Shown: positions 19,429 to 27,929, numbered from the stretch's first letter. The stretch is DNA of 64,000 nucleotides from Kitasatospora sp. NBC_01266 (GCF_036242395.1 NZ_CP108458.1:7998001-8062000); one strand, 5' to 3'. Numbers and translations: made by a program. Notes: generated from the letters alone by a model not told the origin.

Positions 19429-19492
19429 ATCTGGAGCTGATGGGACCTGCAACTGTCAGGACCTGGAACTGTCAGGATCTGGAACTGTCGAG
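19429..19492 (-). promoter_or_regulatory. four 16-bp tandem repeats, candidate operator array
   Basis: Four consecutive 16-bp units at 19429, 19445, 19461 and 19477, for example acctggaactgtcagg, differ at a few positions. The unit has internal dyad symmetry CCTG-N7-CAGG. The array sits 35-98 bp upstream of the ureidopropionase ATG, where a promoter or operator for the whole catabolic operon is expected. The cognate regulator is not in the window. Bases 19493-19834, between the array and the DMT transporter end, show no gene. Confidence 0.65.
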
Positions 19493-19834
19493 CCGGGTCG
19501 ATGACGTACCAACGATCCGGGTACCCCCGCGTCACTCCGGCGATCGGGTGACATCGGGTGCCGGGTCGCGCGGGAGCGACGGACGAGGTATCTGCCTGCG
19601 ACTGGTGTTCTTGCAGACTCCCCAGCACGGTGTCGGCCGAATCCCGACAACCTGTCAGTTCTCAGCGGCCGTTCGGCCCAGGCCGGTGACACACCGCCAG
19701 TAGGCGAGGCGAAGTGTCACCCCCGTCCGGTCGGCGGGGTACCGAGCCCCAACTGCACCCGGACGGCCCAAGCGACCAGCCGGGACGCCTCCGTCCGGGT
19801 GAGGACCGGCTGCGGGACAGCACCTCACGGGAGC

Positions 19835-20743
19835 TCACGGCAGGGGGAGCGGCGGGGGCGAAGGTGGCGACGCCCCCTCGTCCGTCCCGTTCCCGCAGGC
19901 GTTCGGCAGCGACGGGTGGCGCCCGATCACCACCACGCCCAGCACCATCGCCAGCAGCCCGGCCGACTCCCAGGCCAGCGCGCCGGGCGTGACCCGCAGC
20001 CGGTCACCGAGGAACCCCACCGCGCAGACGATCCCCGCCAGCGGCTGGGCGGCGGTCAGCGCGGGGAGCGACATCCGCAGCGGCGCCACCTCGAAGGCGC
20101 TCTGCACCAGCAGCAGCCCGAAGGCACCGAGGCCGACCACCGCGTAGGGCTCCCAGTGGTGCAGCACCGCCCGCACCCCGCCGGTGTCGATCCGGCCGGC
20201 GGTGGCCCGGGTGAGCGCGTCCTGCAGCCCGTAGAGCAGCCCGGCGGCCAGCGCCAGGATGGTGGCCTCCTCGAAGAGCGGCAGCCGTCGGCCGAAGGAG
20301 ACCAGCAGCAGCGCCAGTCCGGCCACCACGCCGAAGACCAGCCAGTGCCGCAGCTCGCCCGCCACCGCGCCACCCCCGCGAGGATCACCGGCCAGGATGA
20401 AGGTGGTCACCCCGAGACCGAGCAGCAGGACCCCGCCCCAGCCGGAACGCCCCAGGCGCTGGCGGCTCAGCACACTGGCCAGTGCCATCGCGAAGACGAG
20501 GTTGGTGGTGAGCAGCGGCTCCACCAGGGAGACCTCCCCGATGCTGAGCGCCCAGGCGCTGAGCACCAGGCCGACCACCATGGCCGCGAGTCCCGCGAGC
20601 CACTCGGGCATCCTCAGCAGGTCCAGCAGCAGCCGCCAGCGCAGCAGATCGGCGCGCGGCGCCCGCTGGGCGGCGTGCTGCTGGAGGACGAAGCCCAGGC
20701 CCAGGCAGCAGGCCGCGCCGATCGCCAGGAGGAAGACCGCCAC
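19835..20743 (-). CDS. DMT/EamA-like membrane transporter
   Basis: A 302-residue polytopic membrane protein with about nine to ten hydrophobic segments in two internally similar halves, as in the drug/metabolite transporter superfamily. Seen are LAIGAACCLGLGFVLQQHAA at the N-terminus, VSLVEPLLTTNLVFAMALAS, and in the second half MSLPALTAAQPLAGIVCAV. The C-terminal about 25 residues are a Pro-rich cytoplasmic tail. The substrate is unknown. It is a single gene, divergent from the ABM-domain protein at 20978. Confidence 0.8.
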   Translation of the reverse strand: MAVFLLAIGAACCLGLGFVLQQHAAQRAPRADLLRWRLLLDLLRMPEWLAGLAAMVVGLVLSAWALSIGEVSLVEPLLTTNLVFAMALASVLSRQRLGRSGWGGVLLLGLGVTTFILAGDPRGGGAVAGELRHWLVFGVVAGLALLLVSFGRRLPLFEEATILALAAGLLYGLQDALTRATAGRIDTGGVRAVLHHWEPYAVVGLGAFGLLLVQSAFEVAPLRMSLPALTAAQPLAGIVCAVGFLGDRLRVTPGALAWESAGLLAMVLGVVVIGRHPSLPNACGNGTDEGASPPSPPPLPLP

Positions 20744-20977
20744 GCAGGATCACCCGGCCGTCGTGTGGTCCGACCGCGCCGGTCCGGCGCCCGGGACGGG
20801 CGGGCAGCACGGTGTTCGATTCGTCGCCAGCCTACCTCCGCCTCCGCGACGGGGCGCCGAGCGTGCGGCAGGTCGTGCGTGTCGCCGGGTGTGCCGGAGT
20901 GGCGGTCGGCGACAGGCCCTGATCGGATCCGATAATGGAGGAGTCGCGGTGCGGTCGGAGCGGGGGAGGAGGTAGCG

Positions 20978-21283
20978 ATGATCATCCGGATCTGGGAGGC
21001 GCGGGTCGCGCCCAAGCAGATGAGCGAGCTGTGTGCGGTGATCCAGTCGGAGATGCTGCCGGAGCTGGCCGGCCTCGACGGCTACCTCGGCGGCGAACTG
21101 CTGCGCTCCCTGCCGGACAGCGCGCACCGCGTCCTGGTGGTGACCAGATGGCGCGACGAGGAGGCGCTGCGGGCCTACGCCGGGCCGGCCTGGACGAAGC
21201 GCCCGATCTGGTCGCAGACCGAGCCGAGTTACCTGGAGCAGCCGCCGGAGGTGGCCCACTTCACGGTGGTCAGTACCCGGTGA
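20978..21283 (+). CDS. antibiotic biosynthesis monooxygenase (ABM)-domain protein
   Basis: A 101-residue dimeric ferredoxin-fold protein. It begins MIIRIWEARVAPKQM and carries the central pattern MLPELAGLDGYLGGELL then RVLVVTRWRDEEALRAYAG, typical of ABM domains. Family members include small monooxygenases and many with no known reaction. It is cytoplasmic. A GGAGG Shine-Dalgarno lies just upstream of the ATG. It stands 52 bp before the PPOX-class enzyme and may be co-transcribed with it. Confidence 0.8.
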   Translation: MIIRIWEARVAPKQMSELCAVIQSEMLPELAGLDGYLGGELLRSLPDSAHRVLVVTRWRDEEALRAYAGPAWTKRPIWSQTEPSYLEQPPEVAHFTVVSTR

Positions 21284-21335
21284 GGCCCTGGCAGGCCCCG
21301 CTGGGCGTGCATCCGGCAGACCGTAGGCTGGTCCG

Positions 21336-21827
21336 ATGATCACCCCTGAGACCGCTCCTGATGCCGCTGCTGATGCCACTGCCCCGGCCGGCGCCCCTGC
21401 CGATGCCGCCACCGTGCCCGTGCTCAGCGCGGAGTTCCTCGCCTTCTGGGCCGAGCGGCACATCTGCACCCTCACCACCCTGCGACCCGACGGCACACCG
21501 CACGTCGTCCCGGTCGGCGCCACCTACGACCCCGCCACCGGCCTTGCCCGGGTGATCACCAGCGCGGGCAGTCGCAAGGCCCGCAACGTCGCGGCGGCCG
21601 GGGAGCAGGGGGCCCGGGTGGCGCTCTGCCAGGTGGACGGTGGCCGCTGGGCGACCCTGGAGGGGCTCGCCGTGCTGCGCCGCGCCCCCGAGGCGGTGGC
21701 CGACGCCGAGGCCCGGTACGCGCTGCGCTACCGCACCCCGCGCCCGAACCCCGAGCGGGTGGTCATCGAGATCACCGTGACCCGGACCCTGGGGCGCGGC
21801 ACCAGCCCCGGAGCGGCTGCGTCCTGA
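21336..21827 (+). CDS. PPOX-class F420-dependent oxidoreductase / F420-binding protein
   Basis: A 163-residue split-beta-barrel protein. After an Ala/Pro-rich first about 28 residues the fold begins SAEFLAFWAERHICTLTTL, followed by DGTPHVVPVGATYD, the cofactor-binding basic strand SAGSRKARNVAAAGEQG, and the dimer strand GGRWATLEGLAVL. This wording matches the actinobacterial FDOR-B / Rv2991-like F420-binding group rather than PdxH proper, which is at 42640. The reaction is unknown. It is a small dimeric cytoplasmic enzyme. Confidence 0.82.
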   Translation: MITPETAPDAAADATAPAGAPADAATVPVLSAEFLAFWAERHICTLTTLRPDGTPHVVPVGATYDPATGLARVITSAGSRKARNVAAAGEQGARVALCQVDGGRWATLEGLAVLRRAPEAVADAEARYALRYRTPRPNPERVVIEITVTRTLGRGTSPGAAAS

Positions 21828-21873
21828 CCGGGGTAGCCACCGGCTGCCTGCTGGGCCCGGCCGCCGCCGGAAC

Positions 21874-22203
21874 TCAGCGACCCGGCCCGGCGGCGGCCTC
21901 CCGCAGGGCCCGCAGCGCCTCGGACTCGACGCCCAGCACCCGGGCCCGGACCAGCACCGGGTGTGCCCGCAGCGCCGCGCCGGCCCGGACGTACGCCTCC
22001 CAGCGGCGGTCGAACTCCGCCTGCTCACCCGCCGCCCAGGTGCACCGCTGCACCGCCTGCGACGGATCGGGGAACGCCGCGCGCCGGCGGTCGCGCACGG
22101 CGAGCGCGTAGTCGCCGACCGCCCGGTCGGCTGCCAGCACGGCGTGCTGAAGGGCAATCAGATCGACGGGCACGGCGAGCGGCCCGATCAGCGTGGTGAA
22201 CAC
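21874..22203 (-). CDS. hypothetical small actinobacterial protein
   Basis: A 109-residue soluble, helix-rich protein with many Arg and Ala, reading FTTLIGPLAVPVDLIALQHA, then CTWAAGEQAEFDRRWEAYVR. I do not recognise a family. The GTG at 22203 is chosen because the conserved-looking hydrophobic start follows at once; a TTG ten codons upstream is less likely. It is convergent with the PPOX gene and divergent from the DinB-like gene. Confidence 0.55.
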   Translation of the reverse strand: MFTTLIGPLAVPVDLIALQHAVLAADRAVGDYALAVRDRRRAAFPDPSQAVQRCTWAAGEQAEFDRRWEAYVRAGAALRAHPVLVRARVLGVESEALRALREAAAGPGR

Positions 22204-22333
22204 GGAAGCAACGTTAGGCGCGCCCCCTGACAATCGCTCGACTCATGCTGGAGCTCTGCTGGGGAGGCCCTCTCCGGGTGCGCCCGCGCCGCTCGGGAAC
22301 CGGTTGTCAGTGCACCCTGTCACACTCGCGCGC

Positions 22334-22885
22334 ATGAACGAGATCCCCCCGCAGAACCTCGCACCCTCCTGGCCGGCCGAACTCGACACCCGCAGTCGCC
22401 CGCCCAGGGCCGGCGAGGAGCGCGAGACGCTCACCGCCTTCCTGGACTGGCACCGCGCCACGTTCGAGCTGAAGACCGCCGGCCTGTCCGCGGAACAGCT
22501 GGCGGAGAAGTCCGTGGCGCCCTCCGGGATGAGCCTGCACGGCATCCTGCGGCACCTGGCCGGGGTCGAACGCTGGTGGTTCGGCCTGCAGTTCGCCGGA
22601 CTCGAGCTGCCGCAGCTCTACTACTCGGACGACAACCCGGACCAGGACTTCGAGTTCACCGGCGCCGACCCGGCGCAGGACTTCGGCGCCTGGCAGGCGG
22701 AGTGCGAGCGGTCCCGGGGGATCGTGGCCGCCGCCCCCTCGCTGGACGTGCTGGCCGCCGCGCCGATGACCGGTGAGCCGATCTCGCTGCGCCGGATCCT
22801 GGTGACCATGATCGCCGAGTACGCCCGGCACAACGGCCACGCCGACCTGCTGCGCGAACGCCTGGACGGCCTGACCGGCTCCTGA
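22334..22885 (+). CDS. DinB/DUF664 four-helix-bundle protein
   Basis: A 183-residue cytoplasmic protein of the DinB_2/DUF664 group. Helices are seen in LTAFLDWHRATFELKTAGLS, SLHGILRHLAGVERWWFG and LRRILVTMIAEYARHNGHAD. The His residues in LRHLAGVERWW and in YARHNGHADLLRE are placed as the metal-triad ligands of this fold. Related mycothiol-dependent transferases use the same scaffold, so a thiol-transferase role is possible but unproven. It is a single gene with a GTG/ATG-proximal promoter region of 130 bp. Confidence 0.82.
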   Translation: MNEIPPQNLAPSWPAELDTRSRPPRAGEERETLTAFLDWHRATFELKTAGLSAEQLAEKSVAPSGMSLHGILRHLAGVERWWFGLQFAGLELPQLYYSDDNPDQDFEFTGADPAQDFGAWQAECERSRGIVAAAPSLDVLAAAPMTGEPISLRRILVTMIAEYARHNGHADLLRERLDGLTGS

Positions 22886-22918
22886 CCGGGCGGCACACCC
22901 GCGCTGAGCGGCGCCGAC

Positions 22919-23728
22919 TCAGAGTCCGCTCGGCCAGGCGTAGCCGCTCGGCACGGTGAGCCCGGCGTCCTCGGCGGCGGTGCCGTAGACCAGGGCGATC
23001 TCGTCGTGCGCCCCGAGGGTGATCGCCGCCGGGTCGCCGGTGACCGGCTTGCCGTTGACGTAGGCGGTCAGCGTGTGGGTCGCGTCCGCTCGGGCACCGC
23101 CCAGGTGGTCGGCGGCGACCGAGACCTGCCACTCGGTCATGAACTGGCCCAGGGTGAACCGCGCCCGCACCGGCGACTCGATGTGGATCACGCCGCTGGT
23201 GTCGTGCGTGTGCAGCGGACTGATCTGCTGCGCGGCCTCGTCGATGCCGACCAGCGCGGGGACGGTCACCGGCCGGCCGTCCAGGTAGACGTCGAGGTGG
23301 GTGTGGATGTGCTCGGCGGTGCCCTCGGTGCCGAGCATCGGCAGGCCTGCGGCCGTCACGGCGGCGGCGGGGTCGGCCGGGGCGGGCCACGGTGGCGCGC
23401 TGGTGCGCCCGTCGGCGGTGCTGCGCGGGTCGGTGGGTATCGCGGGTGTCGCCGAGGACGCGGTGGCAGCTGAAGAGCCACCGCCGGAGGCGGTCACGGC
23501 GACGGCGGTCAGCCCGCCCAGCACGGCCAGGCCGAGCAGTCCGGCCGCCGAGCGGACCAGCAGGCGCCGCCTGTGCTCGACCCGCCGCTCGGCTTCCCGC
23601 GCGGCGGCCGCCTTGGCCCGGCGGTCGTCGGGCGCCGCACCGGGCGGGTGGCTGTGCGGGTGGCTGTGCGTGCGGCTGGGCTTGCGAGTGGGCTTGGCAG
23701 CGGGTACCCGATGCGGCTGCTCGGCCAT
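22919..23728 (-). CDS. single-pass membrane protein with His-rich clusters
   Basis: A 269-residue protein. The cytoplasmic N-terminus (residues about 1-60) is basic and carries a His cluster (SRTHSHPHSHPPG). One transmembrane segment follows at about 60-83 (SAAGLLGLAVLGGLTAVAVT), then a Ser/Thr/Pro linker, then an extracytoplasmic domain with HIHTHLDVYLDG, PLHTHDTSGVIHIES and a strand-rich end. Histidines at both sides of the membrane suggest metal binding. Similar actinobacterial proteins are uncharacterised. It is divergent from the DNA-repair methyltransferase gene at 23914. Confidence 0.65.
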   Translation of the reverse strand: MAEQPHRVPAAKPTRKPSRTHSHPHSHPPGAAPDDRRAKAAAAREAERRVEHRRRLLVRSAAGLLGLAVLGGLTAVAVTASGGGSSAATASSATPAIPTDPRSTADGRTSAPPWPAPADPAAAVTAAGLPMLGTEGTAEHIHTHLDVYLDGRPVTVPALVGIDEAAQQISPLHTHDTSGVIHIESPVRARFTLGQFMTEWQVSVAADHLGGARADATHTLTAYVNGKPVTGDPAAITLGAHDEIALVYGTAAEDAGLTVPSGYAWPSGL

Positions 23729-23913
23729 CGGTGGCGTCCTGTTCCTTGGGGTAACAACGAGATAGTTCGAATTTGAACTCAGCTCGACGGTACCTTGTGT
23801 GGGAATGGTGAACAAAAGTGTGTGAACGCGAGGTCCGAAATCCGCCGGTCGGGCTGCGCGCGACACGGCAGAGTGGAGGGGTACACCACCATCAGCGAGA
23901 GAGGCCGGCCGTC

Positions 23914-24456
23914 GTGAGCAGCCCCGTGACCAGCAACGTGACCAGCACTGTCCACACCACCATCGACAGCCCGCTCGGCGAGCTGCTGCTGGTCGGCGAG
24001 GAGTGCGCGAGTTCGCCCGGCGGGATCGCGCTGCGCTCGCTGTCGATCAGCGGGCAACGCCGTGCCGCCACTGTCGAACCCGGCTGGCGGGCCGACCCGG
24101 CGGCCTTCGCGGAGATCGTCGCCCAGCTGCGCGCGTACTTCGCCGGCGATCTCAAGGAGTTCTCGATCGAGCTGCGCGCCACGGGCACCGAGTTCCAGCA
24201 ACGCGTCTGGCAGGCGATCGACACCATCCCGTACGGCAGCACCACCAGCTACGGTCGACTGGCGGAGCAGATCGGCGCGTCGCGTGCGGCGGTCCGCGCG
24301 GTCGGCACCGCGATCGGTGCCAACCCGCTGCTCATCGTCCGCCCGTGCCACCGGATCATCGGCGCCAACGGCTCGCTCACCGGGTATGCGGCCGGACTGG
24401 AGCGCAAGGAGTACCTGCTGGCCCACGAAGGGGCGCTCCCGGGCGCCCTGGCCTGA
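23914..24456 (+). CDS. ogt: methylated-DNA-protein-cysteine methyltransferase
   Basis: A 180-residue suicide DNA-repair protein that takes methyl groups from O6-methylguanine. The acceptor C145 lies in the invariant PCHRII motif, with upstream FQQRVWQAIDTIPYGSTTSY forming the helix-turn-helix region, ASRAAVRAVGTAIGANP the Arg-finger region, and GYAAGLERKEYLLAHE the end. A GTG at 23914 is preferred because the open frame upstream shows no family similarity. The N-terminal domain is the usual short Ogt type. Confidence 0.93.
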   Translation: MSSPVTSNVTSTVHTTIDSPLGELLLVGEECASSPGGIALRSLSISGQRRAATVEPGWRADPAAFAEIVAQLRAYFAGDLKEFSIELRATGTEFQQRVWQAIDTIPYGSTTSYGRLAEQIGASRAAVRAVGTAIGANPLLIVRPCHRIIGANGSLTGYAAGLERKEYLLAHEGALPGALA

Positions 24457-24701
24457 CCCTTCCGATCCTCGGGCTGACGGTGTGTCATCCCATCCCCGTT
24501 GCAGCTGAGGCATGCTGACGCTCCGTCGGATCCCGCTGGGCGGCCGATCAGCGGGGATTCACCGACGGTAGCCGGAATCGGCCGGTCAGCGGCCGGAGTA
24601 GGACGTCGAAGCCCGGATGCGGGTGCCCAACGATGCTCCTAGCGTGGAGCGCAGGGCACCGTCGGATCCCGAGGTGACGCCTTGATCGAGGAGGCGTTCT
24701 G

Positions 24702-24911
24702 ATGTTTGCCCAGGAAACGCCGGTTCGACAGGCACGGCAGCCCACGGTTGCCAGGCCCGCCACGGCGAGCGAACTGAGCGCGGTCACCGCGCTGATGGCA
24801 GAGGAGGAGTCGCCGGTCAGCGACGCGCCCAGCTACTGCCCCGAGGCAGCGGGAATCCTGCTGCTGGCACTGCTCCTGTCGCCGAAGCAACCGAAGGAGC
24901 GGCGGTCATAG
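24702..24911 (+). CDS. 69-residue peptide, candidate RiPP precursor
   Basis: A 69-residue peptide with a perfect ribosome site (GAGGAGG at 24688-24694, 7 nt before ATG). Residues 1-35 are hydrophilic with an acidic end (MAEEESPVSD). The rest has a single Cys (SYCPEAAG), a very hydrophobic stretch (ILLLALLLSP) and a basic end (KQPKERRS). I know no family. It starts a four-gene operon whose later genes encode two related unknown proteins and a serine hydrolase. That leader-then-distinct-C-terminus arrangement is what a peptide natural-product precursor would show. A small membrane peptide is the alternative. Confidence 0.55.
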   Translation: MFAQETPVRQARQPTVARPATASELSAVTALMAEEESPVSDAPSYCPEAAGILLLALLLSPKQPKERRS

Positions 24912-24977
24912 CCGACCACCCGCCAACCGTCCGCGCCGACCAGGTCCAGGTCGGCCCCGACCGGAGGACGACCACCC

Positions 24978-25790
24978 ATGTCATTCACGGACACCCCGCT
25001 GCACGATGAGATCGCCGCAGCGGTCGAGTGGGTGGCAGATCGTGCCCTCGGTGCCCTGAGCGGTGCCGGGGGTACCGACGCGCTCGCCGGCGAGCCGCCG
25101 ACCGGCACCGATCCGCGCACCGTGCTGGCCGCCGTCCGGGTGCTCGGGCCCGACGTCTTCGCACCGAGCCTGCTCACCGGAGCGCCGTGCGGTGCGGCCA
25201 CCGTCCAACTGGTCGAGGACGCGTGCCGCCTGTTCCCGGCAGCCGACCTCGCCGCGACGGCCGCCTCGGTCGCAAGCCCCGACCCCGACCCCGCCACCTC
25301 GACCCGCCCCGGCCCGGTCGGCCCGGCGCTGCCGCCGGGCGCGCTGGTGGTCGGCTGGCGGGACTGGGCCACCGCCGAGCTGCTCGCCAGAGTCGGCCGC
25401 TCCGTGCCCGTACCCCGCCCTGCGGTGGTGCCCGAGTTGGCGGAGCCGTCCGACTGGGCGCGCTGGTCCCTCCAACTGGCCCGGCTCGCCGGGCTCGCGC
25501 TGCCCACCCTGGAGAGCCCGGTGCACGAACTCGCCCGGCGTGAGCCGCTCGCGCTCGCTCGCGGCGCCACCCGCTCGATCCTGCGCCGCGACCACCGCAC
25601 CGCCGTCCGGCTGGCCCGCTGGCTGGCCTGGCTGGCCGCCGACGGCACCCCGCTGCCGCTCGACCTGCCTCCGCTGCTGCGCCACCTGCGGTGGGTCGGC
25701 GACGTCGGGCCGCGTAGCGTCCTCGACCTGGAGATCGCCGACCTGCTGCTCGGCGGCAGGCCCCGACCGCTCGGGGGGACCGCCCGATGA
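24978..25790 (+). CDS. unknown protein, DUF6895-like (first of a pair)
   Basis: A 270-residue cytoplasmic helical protein (EIAAAVEWVADRALGAL, LARWLAWLAADGTPLPLDLP, LRHLRWVGDVGPRS). It is Arg/Ala/Leu-rich and has no signal peptide. Weak similarity in layout to its downstream neighbour suggests the two derive from the DUF6895-type family; I am not certain of the name. A CGGAGGA ribosome site lies 9 nt before the ATG. Its stop overlaps the next gene's start (ATGA at 25787-25790), so the two proteins are probably made in equal amounts and may form a complex. Confidence 0.6.
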   Translation: MSFTDTPLHDEIAAAVEWVADRALGALSGAGGTDALAGEPPTGTDPRTVLAAVRVLGPDVFAPSLLTGAPCGAATVQLVEDACRLFPAADLAATAASVASPDPDPATSTRPGPVGPALPPGALVVGWRDWATAELLARVGRSVPVPRPAVVPELAEPSDWARWSLQLARLAGLALPTLESPVHELARREPLALARGATRSILRRDHRTAVRLARWLAWLAADGTPLPLDLPPLLRHLRWVGDVGPRSVLDLEIADLLLGGRPRPLGGTAR

Positions 25791-26728
25791 TCGACACCGC
25801 GACGCTCGGCACCGCGACCCGGATCGCCGCCGACTCCCTCGGCTGGCTCCACCGGCAGCACGAACAGGGCCGAGGCCGGCTGCCCGCCGACGCCACCGCC
25901 GACCTCTCCGACCCCGACAACGCCTACAAGCCGCTCGGCGAGTGCGCCATGGCGGCCTCCCTGGTGCTGCGCGAGCTGGTGGCGGGCACCCGGGAGACCC
26001 AATGGGCGCGTGAGCTGCTGGACTTCGGCTGGCGCGAGCTGCGCGGCGGCGACCTGCTCTACGAGCGCCAGCTCCGCAACCAGCTGATCACCGACCCGCT
26101 GGAGACCTACGGCCCGTTCGTCCGGGCCGGCTACCGCCACCAGCGGCTCGATGAACTGTTGAGCGACCTGGCCGAGTTGCGCTCGATGCGCGCCGTGGAG
26201 ATGTTCCAGAACCGGAAACTGGCGGTGGCCAACGCCCGCCGGCTGGTCGGCCTCGACGACCGGCCGGACTGGGGCGCACTGGCCGACGCGACCTGGCTCG
26301 GCGCCGGCCCCGAACCCTGGGCGATCGACTGGGACGCGGGCTACAACGCCACCCACACCGTCTTCCACCTCACCGACTGGGGCGCCCGGCCGACCGAACT
26401 GCCGCCCGCGATGCGCGACTACCTGCGCGACTGGCTGCCGGTCTGGATCGACATCTGGTCCGAGGTCGGCCACTGGGACCTGGTCGGCGAGCTGCTGGCG
26501 GTGGACGCCTGCCTGCCCGAGCCGACCTGTGACGGCCGGGCCTGGCAGCTGCTGGCGGCGGTCCAGCGGGCGGACGGTCTACTGCCGCGCGACACCGAGC
26601 CGGTGACAGAGGATCCGGACCTGGCCTTCAAGGACCATGAGCACACCGCCGTGGTCGCCGTCGTGGCCGGCACCCTGACGGTGGCGCGGGCGCTGGGCGC
26701 GGAGGGCACGGGGCGTGCGACCCGCTGA
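25787..26728 (+). CDS. unknown protein, DUF6895 family (second of a pair)
   Basis: A 313-residue cytoplasmic protein rich in paired helices: SLGWLHRQHEQGRGRLP, AYKPLGECAMAASLVLREL, LLDFGWRELRGGDLLYERQL and DWLPVWIDIWSEVGHWDLVG. The repeated helix pairs suggest an alpha/alpha-barrel like those of terpenoid-cyclase-fold proteins; that is inference. His and Asp residues (THTVFHLTDWG, KDHEHTAVVAVVAG) are conserved-looking and could be functional. The family is, to my knowledge, uncharacterised. It is translationally coupled to both neighbours (4-bp and 14-bp overlaps). Confidence 0.65.
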   Translation: MIDTATLGTATRIAADSLGWLHRQHEQGRGRLPADATADLSDPDNAYKPLGECAMAASLVLRELVAGTRETQWARELLDFGWRELRGGDLLYERQLRNQLITDPLETYGPFVRAGYRHQRLDELLSDLAELRSMRAVEMFQNRKLAVANARRLVGLDDRPDWGALADATWLGAGPEPWAIDWDAGYNATHTVFHLTDWGARPTELPPAMRDYLRDWLPVWIDIWSEVGHWDLVGELLAVDACLPEPTCDGRAWQLLAAVQRADGLLPRDTEPVTEDPDLAFKDHEHTAVVAVVAGTLTVARALGAEGTGRATR

Positions 26729-27845
26729 AGGGGAGCCGGCCGAGTGCTGCTGGACCGACGGCGACCCGGCCCGGCTGGCTCCACTGGTCGACGCCGTGCC
26801 GCCGGGCAGCGCGGTCGCCCTCGCGGTGGTGCGCGACGGGGTGACGGCACTGTCCGGCCACGGCCGCGTCGACGGGCGCCGCGGCGACCCGATCACGCCG
26901 GACACCGCGTTCGAACTCGGTTCGGTGAGCAAGACCTTCACCGCACTGCTGCTCGCTGAGCGGGTGGCACGCGGCGAACTCGACTACGACCTGCCGATCG
27001 ACACGCTGCTCGCCCCCGGCCCGCGCCCGCAGCTGCTGCGCGGCGGCGCGATCACGCTGCTCCACCTGGCCACCCACACCTCGGGGCTGCCCCGGCTGCC
27101 ACCGGGCCTGAGCCGGACGGCCTTCGCCCGGCTGACCAATCCGTACGAGGAGTTCACCCGGGCGAAACTGCTCCAGGCGCTGGCCCGCACCAGGATCCGG
27201 ACCAGTCCGGGCAGCCGGGTGCGCTACTCCAACTACGGGGTGGGCCTGCTCGGCCACCTGGTGGCAGGAGCGGATCAGCCGCCCTGGGACGTCGGTACCG
27301 CCTACGCGGACCTGCTGGCCGAGCGGGTCGGCCGGCCGCTCGGCCTCAACAGCACTGCGTGCGGCCCGAATCCGGTCGCGCAGGCGGTCGGCCACTGGCA
27401 CGGCAGGCCGGTGCCGCCGTGGCGGATGCCCGCACTCCCGGGCGCCGGCGCCGTCCGGTCCACCGCCCGCGACCTGGCCCGCTACCTGGGTGCCCATCTC
27501 GCGGCAGCCGCTGACCAGGCGGCACCGGGAGCGGATCAGGCGGTGCGGGCCGACGACCCGGACGGGCTGGCGCGGGCCCTGGGCGAGGTGCAGCGCCCGA
27601 GGCTGGTGCACTCGCGCGCGCCGGGGGCGGACGAACTCTGCCTGGTCTGGAACCTGCGCCGACTCGACGGCTGTCAGCTGCTGTTCCATGGCGGTGCCAC
27701 CCGGGGGTTCACGACGTTCATCGGCTTCTGCCCGCAGGCGCGCGCGGGCGTGGCCGCCCTGACCAACACCGGGCCGACCCTCGATGGACGCTTCGGGCAG
27801 GCCGCCTACCAGGTGCTGAAGTCCCTGCTGCCGTGCTCGGTGTGA
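26715..27845 (+). CDS. cytoplasmic serine hydrolase of the class C beta-lactamase/PBP4* fold
   Basis: A 376-residue protein. The SxxK motif is S70-V-S-K73 (FELGSVSKTFTALLLAE), the Tyr motif is YSNYG and the third motif is FHGGATRGF. It lacks a signal peptide and membrane segment, so unlike true PBPs or beta-lactamases it should act inside the cell. A GTG start overlaps the preceding gene by 14 bp. It is the last gene of the unknown-peptide operon. Enzymes of this fold are known to act as peptide cyclases, amidases and esterases in natural-product pathways, so a maturation or release step is plausible. Confidence 0.8.
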   Translation: MRPAEGEPAECCWTDGDPARLAPLVDAVPPGSAVALAVVRDGVTALSGHGRVDGRRGDPITPDTAFELGSVSKTFTALLLAERVARGELDYDLPIDTLLAPGPRPQLLRGGAITLLHLATHTSGLPRLPPGLSRTAFARLTNPYEEFTRAKLLQALARTRIRTSPGSRVRYSNYGVGLLGHLVAGADQPPWDVGTAYADLLAERVGRPLGLNSTACGPNPVAQAVGHWHGRPVPPWRMPALPGAGAVRSTARDLARYLGAHLAAAADQAAPGADQAVRADDPDGLARALGEVQRPRLVHSRAPGADELCLVWNLRRLDGCQLLFHGGATRGFTTFIGFCPQARAGVAALTNTGPTLDGRFGQAAYQVLKSLLPCSV

Positions 27846-27858
27846 TGGCCGGTCAACC

Positions 27859-27902
27859 GTGGCTGCTCCGCTCGGACCCGCGGGTCCGAGCGGAGCAGCC
27901 AC
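27859..27902. terminator. 44-bp perfect palindrome, bidirectional terminator
   Basis: The arms 27859-27880 and 27881-27902 (GTGGCTGCTCCGCTCGGACC... and its complement) match perfectly over 22 bp each with no spacer. They lie 14 bp after the serine hydrolase stop and 28 bp before the convergent secreted-protein stop. This would stop transcription from both sides. Confidence 0.85.
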
Positions 27903-27929
27903 CGCTCTGGCGGCAGGACCGGTGCCGGC

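Noticed and set aside
24833..26473. Long minus-strand frame opposite the unknown operon
   Set aside because: It has no ribosome site or domain, and the plus-strand genes have good sites and overlaps.
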